Positions 54,501 to 63,463 of a DNA stretch of 64,000 bases are shown piece by piece. A program made the translations under genes and the position numbers. This stretch comes from Herbinix luporum (GTDB lineage: Bacteria; Bacillota; Clostridia; Lachnospirales; Lachnospiraceae). Below the pieces are notes generated by a model. That model saw only the letters and a list, made by a program, of their open reading frames with translations, was not told where the DNA came from and ran no database searches. The stretch covers positions 1,667,379 to 1,731,378 of the forward strand of contig NZ_LN879430.1 of assembly GCF_900070325.1 (NCBI RefSeq), written 5' to 3'. Each line of letters starts with the position of its first letter. The stretch's first letter is position 1.

Positions 54501-56378
54501 CTAAACCTCCATGATTATCGGAAGAATCATAGGGGTTCTCTTCGTTTTCTTCCAGATAAAGTCGTTGAGTGAATCCTTAATTTCTGTCTTGATTTTATTC
54601 CAATCGGTATATGATTTACTTAGACATTTATCCAGTGCTTTTTCTACTATCTCTCTTGCCTCTTCCATAAGATTTTCTGCTTCTCTGACATATACAAAGC
54701 CCCTAGAGACTATATCGGGACCTGCAAGTATCTGATTAGTACCTTTTTCTAGGGATATTACCACAATTAACAGGCCATTTTCTGATAGCATCTGACGGTC
54801 ACGAAGTACTATATTACCCACATCACCGATTCCAAGTCCGTCAACCAAAATACCTTGGGATGTAACCTCATCAGTAACTGCTGCACTATCTTCTGTTATA
54901 GAAAGAACGTCACCGGATGACAATAGGAATATATTTTCCTTGGGAAGCCCCATCATCTGTGCCACTTCCGCATGGCGGATTAAGTGTCTATACTCACCAT
55001 GGACAGGAATTGCATATTTGGGCTTTGTAAGTGCATAGATTAATTTAATCTCCTCTTGGCAGGCATGACCTGATACATGGGTATCCTGGTATATTACCTT
55101 TGCTCCCTTCATAGACAATTCATTAATTACCCTAGATACTGACTTTTCATTACCGGGAATAGGTGTGGAGCTTAATATTACCACATCTCCCGGCTTGATA
55201 ACTACTTTTCTATGAATAGAAGCAGCCATTCTAGAAAGAGCTGCCATGGATTCACCTTGGCTTCCTGTGGTTATCAGTACCAATTGGTCATCAGTATAAT
55301 TCTTCATGTGTTCTATATCAATCAATACTCCGTCTGGTATATTAATATATCCCAGTTCAGAAGCGGTAGTTACAATATTAATCATACTGCGGCCTTCTAT
55401 TACCACTTTTCTTCCATACTTTACTGCAGAATTTACAATCTGCTGAACCCTATCTACATTAGAAGCAAAGGTTGCAACAATAATTCTTTGTTTATTATAA
55501 TCGGCAAATATACTATCAAAGGTCTTGCCCACTGTACTTTCTGACATAGTATAACCGGATCTTTCTGCATTGGTACTGTCACACATAAGGGCTAATACCC
55601 CTTTTTTACCGATTTCACCGATCCTTTGAAGATCTATAGGTTCACCGAATACCGGAGTATAATCTATCTTAAAATCCCCCGTGTGGAATATAATTCCTGC
55701 CGGTGTAAAGATAGCCAGTGCCGCAGCATCTGCAATACTATGATTTGTTCTTACAAACTCAATTCTAAAACATCCCAAATTAATTGATTGACCGTATTTT
55801 ATTACTTTTCGTTTGGTAGCCTTTAGTAGATTATGATCTTTTAGTTTATTTTCAATAATTGCTGTTGTCAATTTAGTAGCATAAACCGGTACATTTATAT
55901 CTTTTAATATATAAGGCAAGGCTCCAATATGATCCTCATGTCCATGTGTAATAACAAACCCTTTAACCTTTTCAATATTTTCCTTCAAATAAGTAACATC
56001 AGGAATTATAAAATCTATTCCTAACATCTCATCTTCAGGAAATGATAAGCCACAATCTATAACAATAATTGTATCTTCATATTCTATGGCGGTAATATTC
56101 ATACCTATTTTTTCAAGACCGCCTAGGGGAATAATCTTTAAGGCACTTTTCTTATCAGTATTTTGATCCTTTTTATTTGACCTTACTGTTTGCTGTGATT
56201 TTTTATCATTTTTATTTAATAAAGCTTGTGCCTCCTTGTTGCTTGTCTTAGCTATAGTTCTACTACTGTTTCTTCTGCTAACATTTTTTTCGCTACCTAT
56301 GTCTGCAGCATCTCTATTTTTTCTAACATTAATAGTTCTCCTATTTTTTAATACTGCTGTTGTTTCTTTTTCCTTCAA
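54501..56378 (-). CDS. rnj: Ribonuclease J
   Basis: This metallo-beta-lactamase/beta-CASP nuclease carries out mRNA turnover and rRNA maturation. The 625 residues have GHEDHIGALPYIL (the HxHxDH motif), CGLSFPEDEMLGIDFIIPD, HTGDFKIDY, CDSTNAERSGYT and STPIPGNEKSVSRVINEL, with the HVSGHA motif. The first 70 residues are a basic, Asn/Lys-rich extension not found in Bacillus RNase J1/J2. The start is TTG (56378) with GGAGG 9 bases upstream. Only one RNase J is visible here. Confidence 0.95.
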   Translation of the reverse strand: MKEKETTAVLKNRRTINVRKNRDAADIGSEKNVSRRNSSRTIAKTSNKEAQALLNKNDKKSQQTVRSNKKDQNTDKKSALKIIPLGGLEKIGMNITAIEYEDTIIVIDCGLSFPEDEMLGIDFIIPDVTYLKENIEKVKGFVITHGHEDHIGALPYILKDINVPVYATKLTTAIIENKLKDHNLLKATKRKVIKYGQSINLGCFRIEFVRTNHSIADAAALAIFTPAGIIFHTGDFKIDYTPVFGEPIDLQRIGEIGKKGVLALMCDSTNAERSGYTMSESTVGKTFDSIFADYNKQRIIVATFASNVDRVQQIVNSAVKYGRKVVIEGRSMINIVTTASELGYINIPDGVLIDIEHMKNYTDDQLVLITTGSQGESMAALSRMAASIHRKVVIKPGDVVILSSTPIPGNEKSVSRVINELSMKGAKVIYQDTHVSGHACQEEIKLIYALTKPKYAIPVHGEYRHLIRHAEVAQMMGLPKENIFLLSSGDVLSITEDSAAVTDEVTSQGILVDGLGIGDVGNIVLRDRQMLSENGLLIVVISLEKGTNQILAGPDIVSRGFVYVREAENLMEEAREIVEKALDKCLSKSYTDWNKIKTEIKDSLNDFIWKKTKRTPMILPIIMEV

Positions 56379-56449
56379 ACAATTGCACCTCCAATGGTTT
56401 TATGTAAGTATTTATCCATTATCTAAGTGCATGATATGTTAATTAGATT

Positions 56450-56902
56450 TTAGGCTTTTTCATTTATGCATTCCTTACAGTGTCCATATAGTTTTACTTC
56501 ATGATCCTCAACCTCAAATCCTAGAGTTTCCTTTATACGTTCTTCCAAATTCTCCAAAAGATCATCCTGGAAAGCATAAATATTTCCACATTCAAGGCAT
56601 ATTAAATGATGATGATGGTGGCACTCTTCACGATTCTTTCTGCCAATTTCATATCTTACATATCCATCATCTAAGTTAAGTTTATCAATAAGATTTAAAT
56701 CCGATAACAATTGAATAGTACGATATACAGTTGCAAGTCCAATATCCGGGTATTCTGCCTTAACCAAATCATAAATTTCTTCTGCAGTTAGGTGTTCTCC
56801 CGGCCTATTGCTTAAAACTTCAAGTATCGCAATCCTTTGATATGTTACCTTAAGTCCGTTCGTCCTTAGTAAATCCTTGAATTGTTCCTGATTATTAGGC
56901 AT
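56450..56902 (-). CDS. Fur-family metal-dependent repressor
   Basis: A 150-residue regulator: N-terminal winged helix (TYQRIAILEVLSNRPGEHLTAEEIYDLV, with LATVYRTIQLLSDLNLI as recognition helix), then a metal-binding domain ECHHHHHLIC, with two CxxC zinc pairs (CLEC, CKEC). The start is the ATG at 56902 after GGTGAT. Whether it is Fur, Zur or PerR cannot be decided by eye. It is placed between DUF1292 and RNase J genes and transcribed with them. Confidence 0.92.
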   Translation of the reverse strand: MPNNQEQFKDLLRTNGLKVTYQRIAILEVLSNRPGEHLTAEEIYDLVKAEYPDIGLATVYRTIQLLSDLNLIDKLNLDDGYVRYEIGRKNREECHHHHHLICLECGNIYAFQDDLLENLEERIKETLGFEVEDHEVKLYGHCKECINEKA

Positions 56903-56939
56903 TTTATCACCAATTTTCATCTAATCTATATCAATGCAT

Positions 56940-57206
56940 TTAATAAAGTTCAATATCATCTAATAATTCTTTAAAAATTTCTGCTGCCATGGCAAATTCC
57001 ATGTCGTCATCAACTATATCATATACAGCTTCTGTATCTGCATCCTTTGATATATCTTTAAGAATGAGAGCCTCCTCTTCATCCCCATCTGTGGTACTGA
57101 CCAATAGATAATCCACGCCTCCAAGCCTGGTTTGTTCTATCACCTGAAAAACCACTTCTTCATCGTCCTGTGTAGTAAACACAATTTCATTCGGCCTGTT
57201 GCCCAT
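56940..57206 (-). CDS. DUF1292 protein (YrzB family)
   Basis: An 88-residue, very acidic protein of the DUF1292/YrzB family (NEIVFTTQDDEEVVFQVIEQ, then YLLVSTTDGDEEEALILKD). The start is the ATG at 57206 with GGGGA upstream; the longer in-frame extension overlaps ruvX and is unlikely. It follows ruvX as in Bacillus (yrrK-yrzB). Function unknown. Confidence 0.88.
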   Translation of the reverse strand: MGNRPNEIVFTTQDDEEVVFQVIEQTRLGGVDYLLVSTTDGDEEEALILKDISKDADTEAVYDIVDDDMEFAMAAEIFKELLDDIELY

Positions 57207-57241
57207 AAAAATCCCCAAACCTTTCAAGTAAAAATATAAAA

Positions 57242-57673
57242 TCATTCCGCCTGGTTATATAGTTTGTCCAAATATCCCTGAAGAATTAATACTGCTGCAA
57301 TCTTATCAATTACCAAATCTTTCTTTTTATAATCCAGACCACCTTCTGAAAGAATCTGATCTGCGGCTACAGTTGTCAGGCGCTCATCCCATAAAACTAC
57401 TTCCAGATTCGTTCTTCTACGGAGAGTATCTGCAAATGCTTCTGATTTTATTGCCCGTTCACCAATGGTATTGTCCATATTTTTTGGATATCCCACAACA
57501 ATTTTTGATACTTCATATTCTTTTATCAGTTCATCGATTCTGGCTAAAGTCTTTCTAAGCTTATTTTCCTGTTTTCTTCGTATAACTTCAATTCCCTGGG
57601 CAGTTAAAAGAAGAGGATCGCTTATTGCTACCCCGACAGTGACGGAACCATAGTCCAGCCCCATTATTCTCAT
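57242..57673 (-). CDS. ruvX: Putative Holliday junction resolvase / pre-16S nuclease (RuvX/YqgF)
   Basis: A 143-residue RNase H-fold protein. It begins [19 protein letters not shown] (first catalytic Asp), contains [16 protein letters not shown] and ends with [14 protein letters not shown] and [19 protein letters not shown] (further acidic residues). The ATG at 57673 has AAGGAG 9 bases upstream. YqgF proteins are implicated in 16S rRNA maturation. In the conserved IreB-YqgF-DUF1292 trio. Confidence 0.93.
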   Translation of the reverse strand: MRIMGLDYGSVTVGVAISDPLLLTAQGIEVIRRKQENKLRKTLARIDELIKEYEVSKIVVGYPKNMDNTIGERAIKSEAFADTLRRRTNLEVVLWDERLTTVAADQILSEGGLDYKKKDLVIDKIAAVLILQGYLDKLYNQAE

Positions 57674-57702
57674 TGGATAACTCTCCTTATTGTTCAAATA
57701 AC

Positions 57703-57963
57703 TTATTTGATTTTATAATTTATATAGTACCGTAATAGTTCTTCAATAATTTCGTCCCGTTCAACTTTCATAATTAGGCTTCTAGCACCCTTGTGGCTAG
57801 TTATGTAAGTCGGATCTCCCGACATTACATATCCGACTAATTGATTAACCGGATTATATCCCTTTTCGGATAAAGCATTATAAACTGAATGAATTATATC
57901 TGAGACCACATTTTCAGTCTCTTTTTGCACCCTAAAATACTGTGTATTGTTAGACTTATACAT
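57703..57963 (-). CDS. ireB: IreB family regulatory phosphoprotein (DUF965)
   Basis: An 86-residue protein beginning [20 protein letters not shown], the IreB/YrzL family pattern (DUF965), with [29 protein letters not shown]. In Enterococcus the protein is phosphorylated by the PASTA kinase IreK on N-terminal threonines and affects cephalosporin resistance. One N-terminal Thr (T7) is present here. The ATG at 57963 follows AAGGATG; a longer upstream frame has no ribosome site. Confidence 0.93.
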   Translation of the reverse strand: MYKSNNTQYFRVQKETENVVSDIIHSVYNALSEKGYNPVNQLVGYVMSGDPTYITSHKGARSLIMKVERDEIIEELLRYYINYKIK

Positions 57964-58068
57964 TAATTCACATCCTTCCGCATGGGGGTTTGATACTTCT
58001 CCTTTAAGTATCTTATTACTTACTATATTAATATATATATACAAAAAATTCAATTAAATAATTAAATA

Positions 58069-59412
58069 CTAATTTTCCGTTAAAATTGAAGATAATAGTA
58101 TATCTTTTGTTAACTCTTTTTGAATCTCCACCTTAATAATCTGGTTTGTTAAATTTTCTTCAGAAGCAATTGCAATTTTTAAATATCTTTTATTATGCCC
58201 TATTTGGTATTTTCTTTTCTCAATAATCACTTCTTCTTCAATTAGAACTTCATCCATCTTGCCTAAAAACATAGCTTTATAATTCTTAGACAATTTTTCA
58301 ACCACAGTCATTAACTCATTGCTCCTACGCTGCTTAATATCCTCCGGAATCTGATTTTCCATCTTTGCAGCCTTGGTACCTGCCCTTTTTGAATACTTAA
58401 AGACATGGATATCTGAAAAGCCGATTCTATTAACAAATTCTACGGTTTCATTAAATTCTTCCTCTGTTTCCCCAGGAAATCCTACAATTATATCTGTTGT
58501 AAATGCAGGATTATCAAAATATTTTCTAAGTAGCTCCACCTTTTCTTCATATTCCTCGGCTGTGTATTTACGATTCATCCGTTTAAGAACTGTATTACTG
58601 CCGCTTTGTAAGGACAGGTGAAAATGGGGGCAAAACTGCTTTACTTTGCTGATTTCTTCTACAAAAGTCTCGGTTATAATACGAGGCTCTAAGGATCCTA
58701 GCCTAATTCTTTCTATACCGGGGATTTGGCCAATTAATTTAATTAATCTGGCTAAAGGCAGCTGCTTATATAAGTCATCACTGTTTTCAAGTCTATCTAA
58801 ACCATAAGAGGATAGATGGATACCAGTAAGGACAAATTCCTTATAGCCAAGCTCCTTAAGCCTTCTAACCTCTATCAATATATCCTCCTCATCCCTGCTT
58901 CTTACCCTGCCCCTTACATAGGGTATAATACAATAGGAGCAAAATCTATTACAGCCATCCTGTATCTTTATAAAAGCTCTGGTTTTCTCCATGGTTGATA
59001 TAACAGATAGATTTTCGTATTCATTTTCCCTATCTATATCTACAACCATGTAATTAGTATCCTGTTGACTAATATAACTTTCTACCAACTTTACAATCTC
59101 TGATTTTTTGTTGTTTCCAACCACTAAATCCACACTGCTGTCATTTAACAGTTCTTCCTCCGCCGCCTGAACATAACAACCTACAGCTACTATTATGGCT
59201 GCGGGATTTCTCTTTTTTGCCTGATGTAGCATCTGGCGGGACTTTCTATCTGCAATATTGGTCACAGTACAAGTATTTACCACATATACATCAGCAAGCT
59301 CCTTAAAATCTACAATCTTATAGCCTGCAGCTTCAAACATTCCTCGTATTGCCTCTGTCTCATAAGTATTTACCTTACAGCCGAGGGTTAAAAATGCTGC
59401 TGTTTTTTTCAT
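58069..59412 (-). CDS. mtaB: tRNA t6A37 methylthiotransferase MtaB
   Basis: This radical-SAM enzyme adds a methylthio group to t6A37 of tRNA. The 447 residues have the N-terminal UPF0004 domain with cysteines in TLGCKVNTYE, NTCTVTNIAD and AVGCYVQ (auxiliary cluster). The radical-SAM motif is CNRFCSYCIIPYVRGR, and a C-terminal TRAM-like part completes the protein. The wording (LGCKVNTYETE) is MtaB/YqeV rather than MiaB. Possibly the first gene of the ireB-ruvX transcript. Confidence 0.95.
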   Translation of the reverse strand: MKKTAAFLTLGCKVNTYETEAIRGMFEAAGYKIVDFKELADVYVVNTCTVTNIADRKSRQMLHQAKKRNPAAIIVAVGCYVQAAEEELLNDSSVDLVVGNNKKSEIVKLVESYISQQDTNYMVVDIDRENEYENLSVISTMEKTRAFIKIQDGCNRFCSYCIIPYVRGRVRSRDEEDILIEVRRLKELGYKEFVLTGIHLSSYGLDRLENSDDLYKQLPLARLIKLIGQIPGIERIRLGSLEPRIITETFVEEISKVKQFCPHFHLSLQSGSNTVLKRMNRKYTAEEYEEKVELLRKYFDNPAFTTDIIVGFPGETEEEFNETVEFVNRIGFSDIHVFKYSKRAGTKAAKMENQIPEDIKQRRSNELMTVVEKLSKNYKAMFLGKMDEVLIEEEVIIEKRKYQIGHNKRYLKIAIASEENLTNQIIKVEIQKELTKDILLSSILTEN

Positions 59413-59545
59413 TTCTTTCTTCCTTTCCGGTAACTTTACAAATCAGATATTATTAACATACTCTTAACAATATCTCCTATATCTTGTCAGTAGACTCCCA
59501 CATCATTTATACAACTTTTCCTACATTTTTTATATACTTTGTATA

Positions 59546-59574
59546 TTGACTTTTATATTACTAAAATATAGTAT
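59546..59574 (+). promoter_or_regulatory. Promoter of the HPr-like gene
   Basis: TTGACT (59546-59551) and TAGTAT (59569-59574) with a 17-base spacer, 35 bases before the ATG. A strong AAGGAGG ribosome site follows at 59591-59597. Confidence 0.6.
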
Positions 59575-59608
59575 ATACATATACTGAGAAAAGGAGGATT
59601 GCGTTACT

Positions 59609-59842
59609 ATGAAGACAGTTAAGATATCTTTAAATTCAATTGATAAGGTTAAGACATTCGTTAATGATGTTACAAAATTTGATACCGATTTTGATTTGGT
59701 TTCAGGCAGATATGTTATAGATGCAAAATCCATTATGGGTATTTTCAGTCTTGATTTATCTAAGCCTATCGATTTAAATATACATGGTGAAGATAATCTT
59801 GAAGAAATTCTTACAACTCTGAAACCTTATATCGTTGACTAA
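59609..59842 (+). CDS. HPr-like protein without the phosphorylated histidine
   Basis: A 77-residue protein with the size and central pattern of HPr (VIDAKSIMGIFSLDLSKPIDL, Ser41 in place of the regulatory Ser46). The GLHARPA active site of HPr, where His15 would receive phosphate from enzyme I, is replaced by SIDKVKTF. It cannot carry phosphate for sugar uptake but could be phosphorylated on serine, as Crh is in Bacillus. No PTS genes are adjacent. A carbon-signalling role is inferred. Confidence 0.82.
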   Translation: MKTVKISLNSIDKVKTFVNDVTKFDTDFDLVSGRYVIDAKSIMGIFSLDLSKPIDLNIHGEDNLEEILTTLKPYIVD

Positions 59843-59857
59843 TCAAAATGTTATCCT

Positions 59858-59887
59858 GAGCTGCCAAAAGGCAGCTCTATTTTTTTC
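59858..59887 (+). terminator. Terminator after the HPr-like gene
   Basis: Perfect 8-bp GC-rich stem GAGCTGCC-AAAA-GGCAGCTC followed by TATTTTTTT. Confidence 0.92.
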
Positions 59888-59913
59888 ATAAAATTGTGAT
59901 TAATCAATCATTA

Positions 59914-61089
59914 CTACTCTACTTCAATCACCTGAACAGTTTTTAGAGCCTGCTCTACCATTTCATCAATTTTTTCTTCTAATTTTCTTTCTGAATTACG
60001 GATTGTTTTTAGATTAGGCTTAATAACCGGATGCTTAGCTACAAATATGGTACAACAATCCTCAAAAGGTTGTATTGATGTTTCGTAAGTATCAATCTTT
60101 TTAGCGATATCTACAATGTCTTTCTTATCAAAGGCAATTAAAGGTCTATATACCGGCATAGTACATACCTCATTGGTTGAAGCTAGGCTTTGCATGGTTT
60201 GACTGGCCACCTGACCTATACTTTCTCCTGTTACAAGTCCCAGACAATTCTCCTGCTTTGCCAAATGCTCTGCAATCCTCATCATATATCTGCGCATAAT
60301 AATAGTAAGCTCGTTATGAGGACATTTATCATAAATATAAAGCTGGATATCAGTAAAGTTTATAACAAAAAGTTTTAGCTTACCGGAGTATCTGGCTATC
60401 TTTTTGGCTAGGTCTACCACCTTTTGTTTTGCTCTTTCACTGGTATAAGGGGGAGCGTGAAAATATACAGCCGTCATGGATACTCCCCGTTTTGAAATCA
60501 TATAACCTGCAACGGGACTATCTATGCCTCCCGATAGTAAAAGCATTGCCTTTCCGTTGCTTCCTACGGGCATCCCTCCGGGACCGGGAATATCCATGGA
60601 ATATACATAGGATTTACTGCGAACTTCAATTGTTATACGTACTTTTGGTTGATGAACATCTACCTTTAAATTCGTAAATCTATTAAGCAAATATGCACCC
60701 ATCTTGCTGCAGATATCAGGAGAAGTCATGGGATAATTCTTGTCGGCACGTTTAGCCATTACTTTAAAAGTAAAATCCTTATTGGGATACATAGCTTCCA
60801 CATAATCTCCTACACCCTGAGTTAATTTTTCCCAATCAGAGCCGTCTATTACCACTACCGGACAGATAGATGATATTCCAAATACCCTCTGAAGTGCAGC
60901 AACCGTCTCTTCATAATCATAATTTTCTGGACACTCAAGAAAAATCCTGCCCTGTTCTTTAGTAACCAGATACTCTCCTAAGGGCTTTAGGACTTCTGCG
61001 ATTCTATCGCGAAGAGCATTCTCGAATAAGTAACGGTTTTTTCCCTTCAATCCGATTTCTGCATATTTTATTAAAAATGCTCTATACAT
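59914..61089 (-). CDS. thiI: tRNA 4-thiouridine synthase ThiI
   Basis: This enzyme forms 4-thiouridine at U8 of tRNA, using ATP and sulfur from a cysteine desulfurase. The 391 residues have an N-terminal ferredoxin-like and THUMP domain (about 1-165) and a PP-loop ATPase with LLSGGIDSPVAGYM (SGGxDS). The C-terminal rhodanese domain of enterobacterial ThiI is absent, as is normal in Firmicutes. Also linked in other bacteria to thiazole synthesis. It follows the desulfurase gene by 26 bases. Confidence 0.96.
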   Translation of the reverse strand: MYRAFLIKYAEIGLKGKNRYLFENALRDRIAEVLKPLGEYLVTKEQGRIFLECPENYDYEETVAALQRVFGISSICPVVVIDGSDWEKLTQGVGDYVEAMYPNKDFTFKVMAKRADKNYPMTSPDICSKMGAYLLNRFTNLKVDVHQPKVRITIEVRSKSYVYSMDIPGPGGMPVGSNGKAMLLLSGGIDSPVAGYMISKRGVSMTAVYFHAPPYTSERAKQKVVDLAKKIARYSGKLKLFVINFTDIQLYIYDKCPHNELTIIMRRYMMRIAEHLAKQENCLGLVTGESIGQVASQTMQSLASTNEVCTMPVYRPLIAFDKKDIVDIAKKIDTYETSIQPFEDCCTIFVAKHPVIKPNLKTIRNSERKLEEKIDEMVEQALKTVQVIEVE

Positions 61090-61115
61090 TTTACACCTTA
61101 ACCTTTCTTCCTTAC

Positions 61116-62303
61116 TTACCTTCTTGTATATCTTCTTAATACAGGAAGTAAATCCTTTATCTGCTCTATGGCATAATCTATCTCTTCCTTGCTTGTCATC
61201 TCCGACATGGAAATACGTATGGTGGAATCCAATAAATCCTTGGCAATTCCGATTGCCAAAAGGGTGGCACTAGGCTCAGGATGGTGGGAGCTGCAGGCAG
61301 AACCGGATGACACATATACTCCTCTTTCCTCCAAAGCATGAAGAAGAACCTCACTTCTTACTCCTTGAAAACTTACAGATATTATATGGGGTGCTGTCTT
61401 TTTTATCTCTTCCATCAGGTATTCCTTACTGCATTCTTTTGGAAGACCGTTAATAGTTACACCCTCTTGCTTACTTATTTCTTTTATAAATGCCTGCTTT
61501 AATTCATACATTCTTTCTATTTTTTTGTCAAAATCCTGATAAATATCTGTAATAGCCTGTCCTAAAGCTGCAATAGCCGGAACATTCTCAGTTCCAGATC
61601 TTAGACCTCTTTGGTGACCTCCTCCAAAAACTATGGGCTTTATTCTAATACCGCTGCTTACATACAACGCTCCTATACCTTTGGGCCCATGTATTTTATG
61701 ACCGCTTATGGAAAAAAGGTCTATTCCCATTCTTTTAGGCCATACTCTGTATTTACCAAATGCTTGAACACCGTCTACATGCAGTATTATATCCTTATTT
61801 ATCTTTTTAATTTCTCCTGCTATTTCTTCAATATCCTGGACCGAGCCTATCTCATTATTTACATACATAATAGATACCATCAGGGTATCTTCTTTTATAG
61901 CCTTATATAGCTTGTCCTTTAAAATCTTACCGGTACTATCTACCGGAATAAAATCTATTTTATAGCCATTTTCCTCAAGAAAAAGCAAGGGCTGGCGTAC
62001 CGAAGGATGTTCAATCCCCGTAGTTATAATATGCCTACCCCTTCTAGGATAAGCCATTGCAGTGCCTAAAAGGGCAAGGTTGTTGGCCTCTGTACCGCCG
62101 GATGTAAAGATAATTTCTTTAGGATCAACCTTTAGGCAGTCTGCAATTTTATCTGCACTGTCCTTAATATACTTTTCGGCAATTACGCCCTTCATATGCA
62201 AAGAGGAGGGATTCCCATAATCCTCGTATAATACCTTTAACATAATATCTCTTGCTTTGTCACTTATCTTAGTTGTTGCAGAATTGTCTAAATAAACTTC
62301 CAT
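61116..62303 (-). CDS. Cysteine desulfurase (NifS/IscS family), partner of ThiI
   Basis: A PLP enzyme of 395 residues that removes sulfur from cysteine. EVYLDNSATTKIS opens the protein, the PLP lysine is in SGHKIHGPKGIGALY, GTENVPAIAALG is typical, and the catalytic Cys is in SGSACSSHHPEPS (long-loop class I). Location directly before thiI, as NifZ in Bacillus, suggests it supplies sulfur for tRNA thiolation. Confidence 0.95.
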   Translation of the reverse strand: MEVYLDNSATTKISDKARDIMLKVLYEDYGNPSSLHMKGVIAEKYIKDSADKIADCLKVDPKEIIFTSGGTEANNLALLGTAMAYPRRGRHIITTGIEHPSVRQPLLFLEENGYKIDFIPVDSTGKILKDKLYKAIKEDTLMVSIMYVNNEIGSVQDIEEIAGEIKKINKDIILHVDGVQAFGKYRVWPKRMGIDLFSISGHKIHGPKGIGALYVSSGIRIKPIVFGGGHQRGLRSGTENVPAIAALGQAITDIYQDFDKKIERMYELKQAFIKEISKQEGVTINGLPKECSKEYLMEEIKKTAPHIISVSFQGVRSEVLLHALEERGVYVSSGSACSSHHPEPSATLLAIGIAKDLLDSTIRISMSEMTSKEEIDYAIEQIKDLLPVLRRYTRR

Positions 62304-62391
62304 ATATACCCCTCTTCAGATTAGAATAAATATCAATAACCACTATTATACAACATATTATAGGAGTTTTTCCATCAAAATATAATAATAT

Positions 62392-63285
62392 CTAATGAAG
62401 CAATTCAGTTCTTTTATCTTCTATAATTTTTAAGATCCAATAGGGGTTTACACTAATTTCTTGATTTTCGTCAGACAGATAGATGCCCAGATGAAGATGG
62501 ACATCAAATTTTCCCTTGGTACCTTCTTTTCCGTAACCGGTATCTCCCATAAAACCTAGCAGCTGGCCTGCTATAACCTTATCTCCTATTTTAAGCCCGG
62601 GAGCATATGTATCTAAATGAGCATAATAGAAATAAGCACCGGATTCTGCCCGAATACCTATTCGGTTACCCCCTTTTTCTAACCAACCCATTTTCTCTAC
62701 AAATCCGTCGGTTATACTGATTATAGGAAAATATCCGGGGATATTATTTTCTGCCATCAAATCTGTTCCTTCATGTTTTCTATCACCCCCATAGGTCCTT
62801 GGAGCATTCCAGCTATCTTCATAGGAGACCTTGGCAGCATCTTGGCCCATATAAGGTACAGGAAAATACTTCAAGTCAGAAAATATAGCCTTGTAATAGG
62901 AATACAGTTTTCTAAATTTATCATCCTTTGATAACCTTCCAATTCCACGATTAAATATATATGTATTTGGTACCTTTTTGTTGACTAAATCATAATCTGT
63001 ATATAGCATGGAAAAGGTTAGATAAGCTATATCATCCATATAAGGATATCCCTTAAAATGAGGGTTTTTCTTTATGAAATCTGTGCTATATTTCTTAATC
63101 TTGTCCTCTTGCTTTTTACTAATCCGAATATTACGAAACTCCTCAAAATCAATCTCTTTTGAAAGATTTTTTTTTATTATAAGTTCGCTATTAATTAATT
63201 TTAAACACTTACCCGTTATGACTGCAGTAATCACTAAGGGAATAAGTAGGCATAACACTAACCGGCTATACTTATTTTTTTTCAT
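62392..63285 (-). CDS. M23 family metallopeptidase (LytM-type)
   Basis: A 297-residue membrane-anchored or secreted protein: basic start (MKKNKYSR), hydrophobic helix (about 9-28), a domain of unknown fold (about 40-160), then an M23 domain. Zinc ligands are seen in HEGTDLM (His, Asp) and HLHLGIY (last His), with the catalytic YYAHLD. ATG at 63285 has AAGGG upstream. It may cut peptidoglycan cross-links. Sporulation-type SpoIIQ relatives lack some ligands, but here all appear present. Confidence 0.87.
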   Translation of the reverse strand: MKKNKYSRLVLCLLIPLVITAVITGKCLKLINSELIIKKNLSKEIDFEEFRNIRISKKQEDKIKKYSTDFIKKNPHFKGYPYMDDIAYLTFSMLYTDYDLVNKKVPNTYIFNRGIGRLSKDDKFRKLYSYYKAIFSDLKYFPVPYMGQDAAKVSYEDSWNAPRTYGGDRKHEGTDLMAENNIPGYFPIISITDGFVEKMGWLEKGGNRIGIRAESGAYFYYAHLDTYAPGLKIGDKVIAGQLLGFMGDTGYGKEGTKGKFDVHLHLGIYLSDENQEISVNPYWILKIIEDKRTELLH

Positions 63286-63399
63286 AATAATCAACCCTTT
63301 TATATTAATTATTATATTGAAGCTCTAAAATACAGCTAATTATTATATGAAAAAAGATTAATTATTATGCCAAGTTATACTAAACTTTAAAGCTATAAT

Positions 63400-63438
63400 A
63401 ATGCATGACATAAAGCTTTTTTGCTTATGCCATGCATT
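63400..63438. terminator. Imperfect palindrome between LCP and M23 genes
   Basis: AATGCATG-A-CATAA and TTATG-C-CATGCATT form an imperfect hairpin just after the LCP gene on the minus strand. No U-run follows, so termination is uncertain. Confidence 0.4.
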
Positions 63439-63463
63439 ATAATTGTTACCTTCTTAGTTTAAC

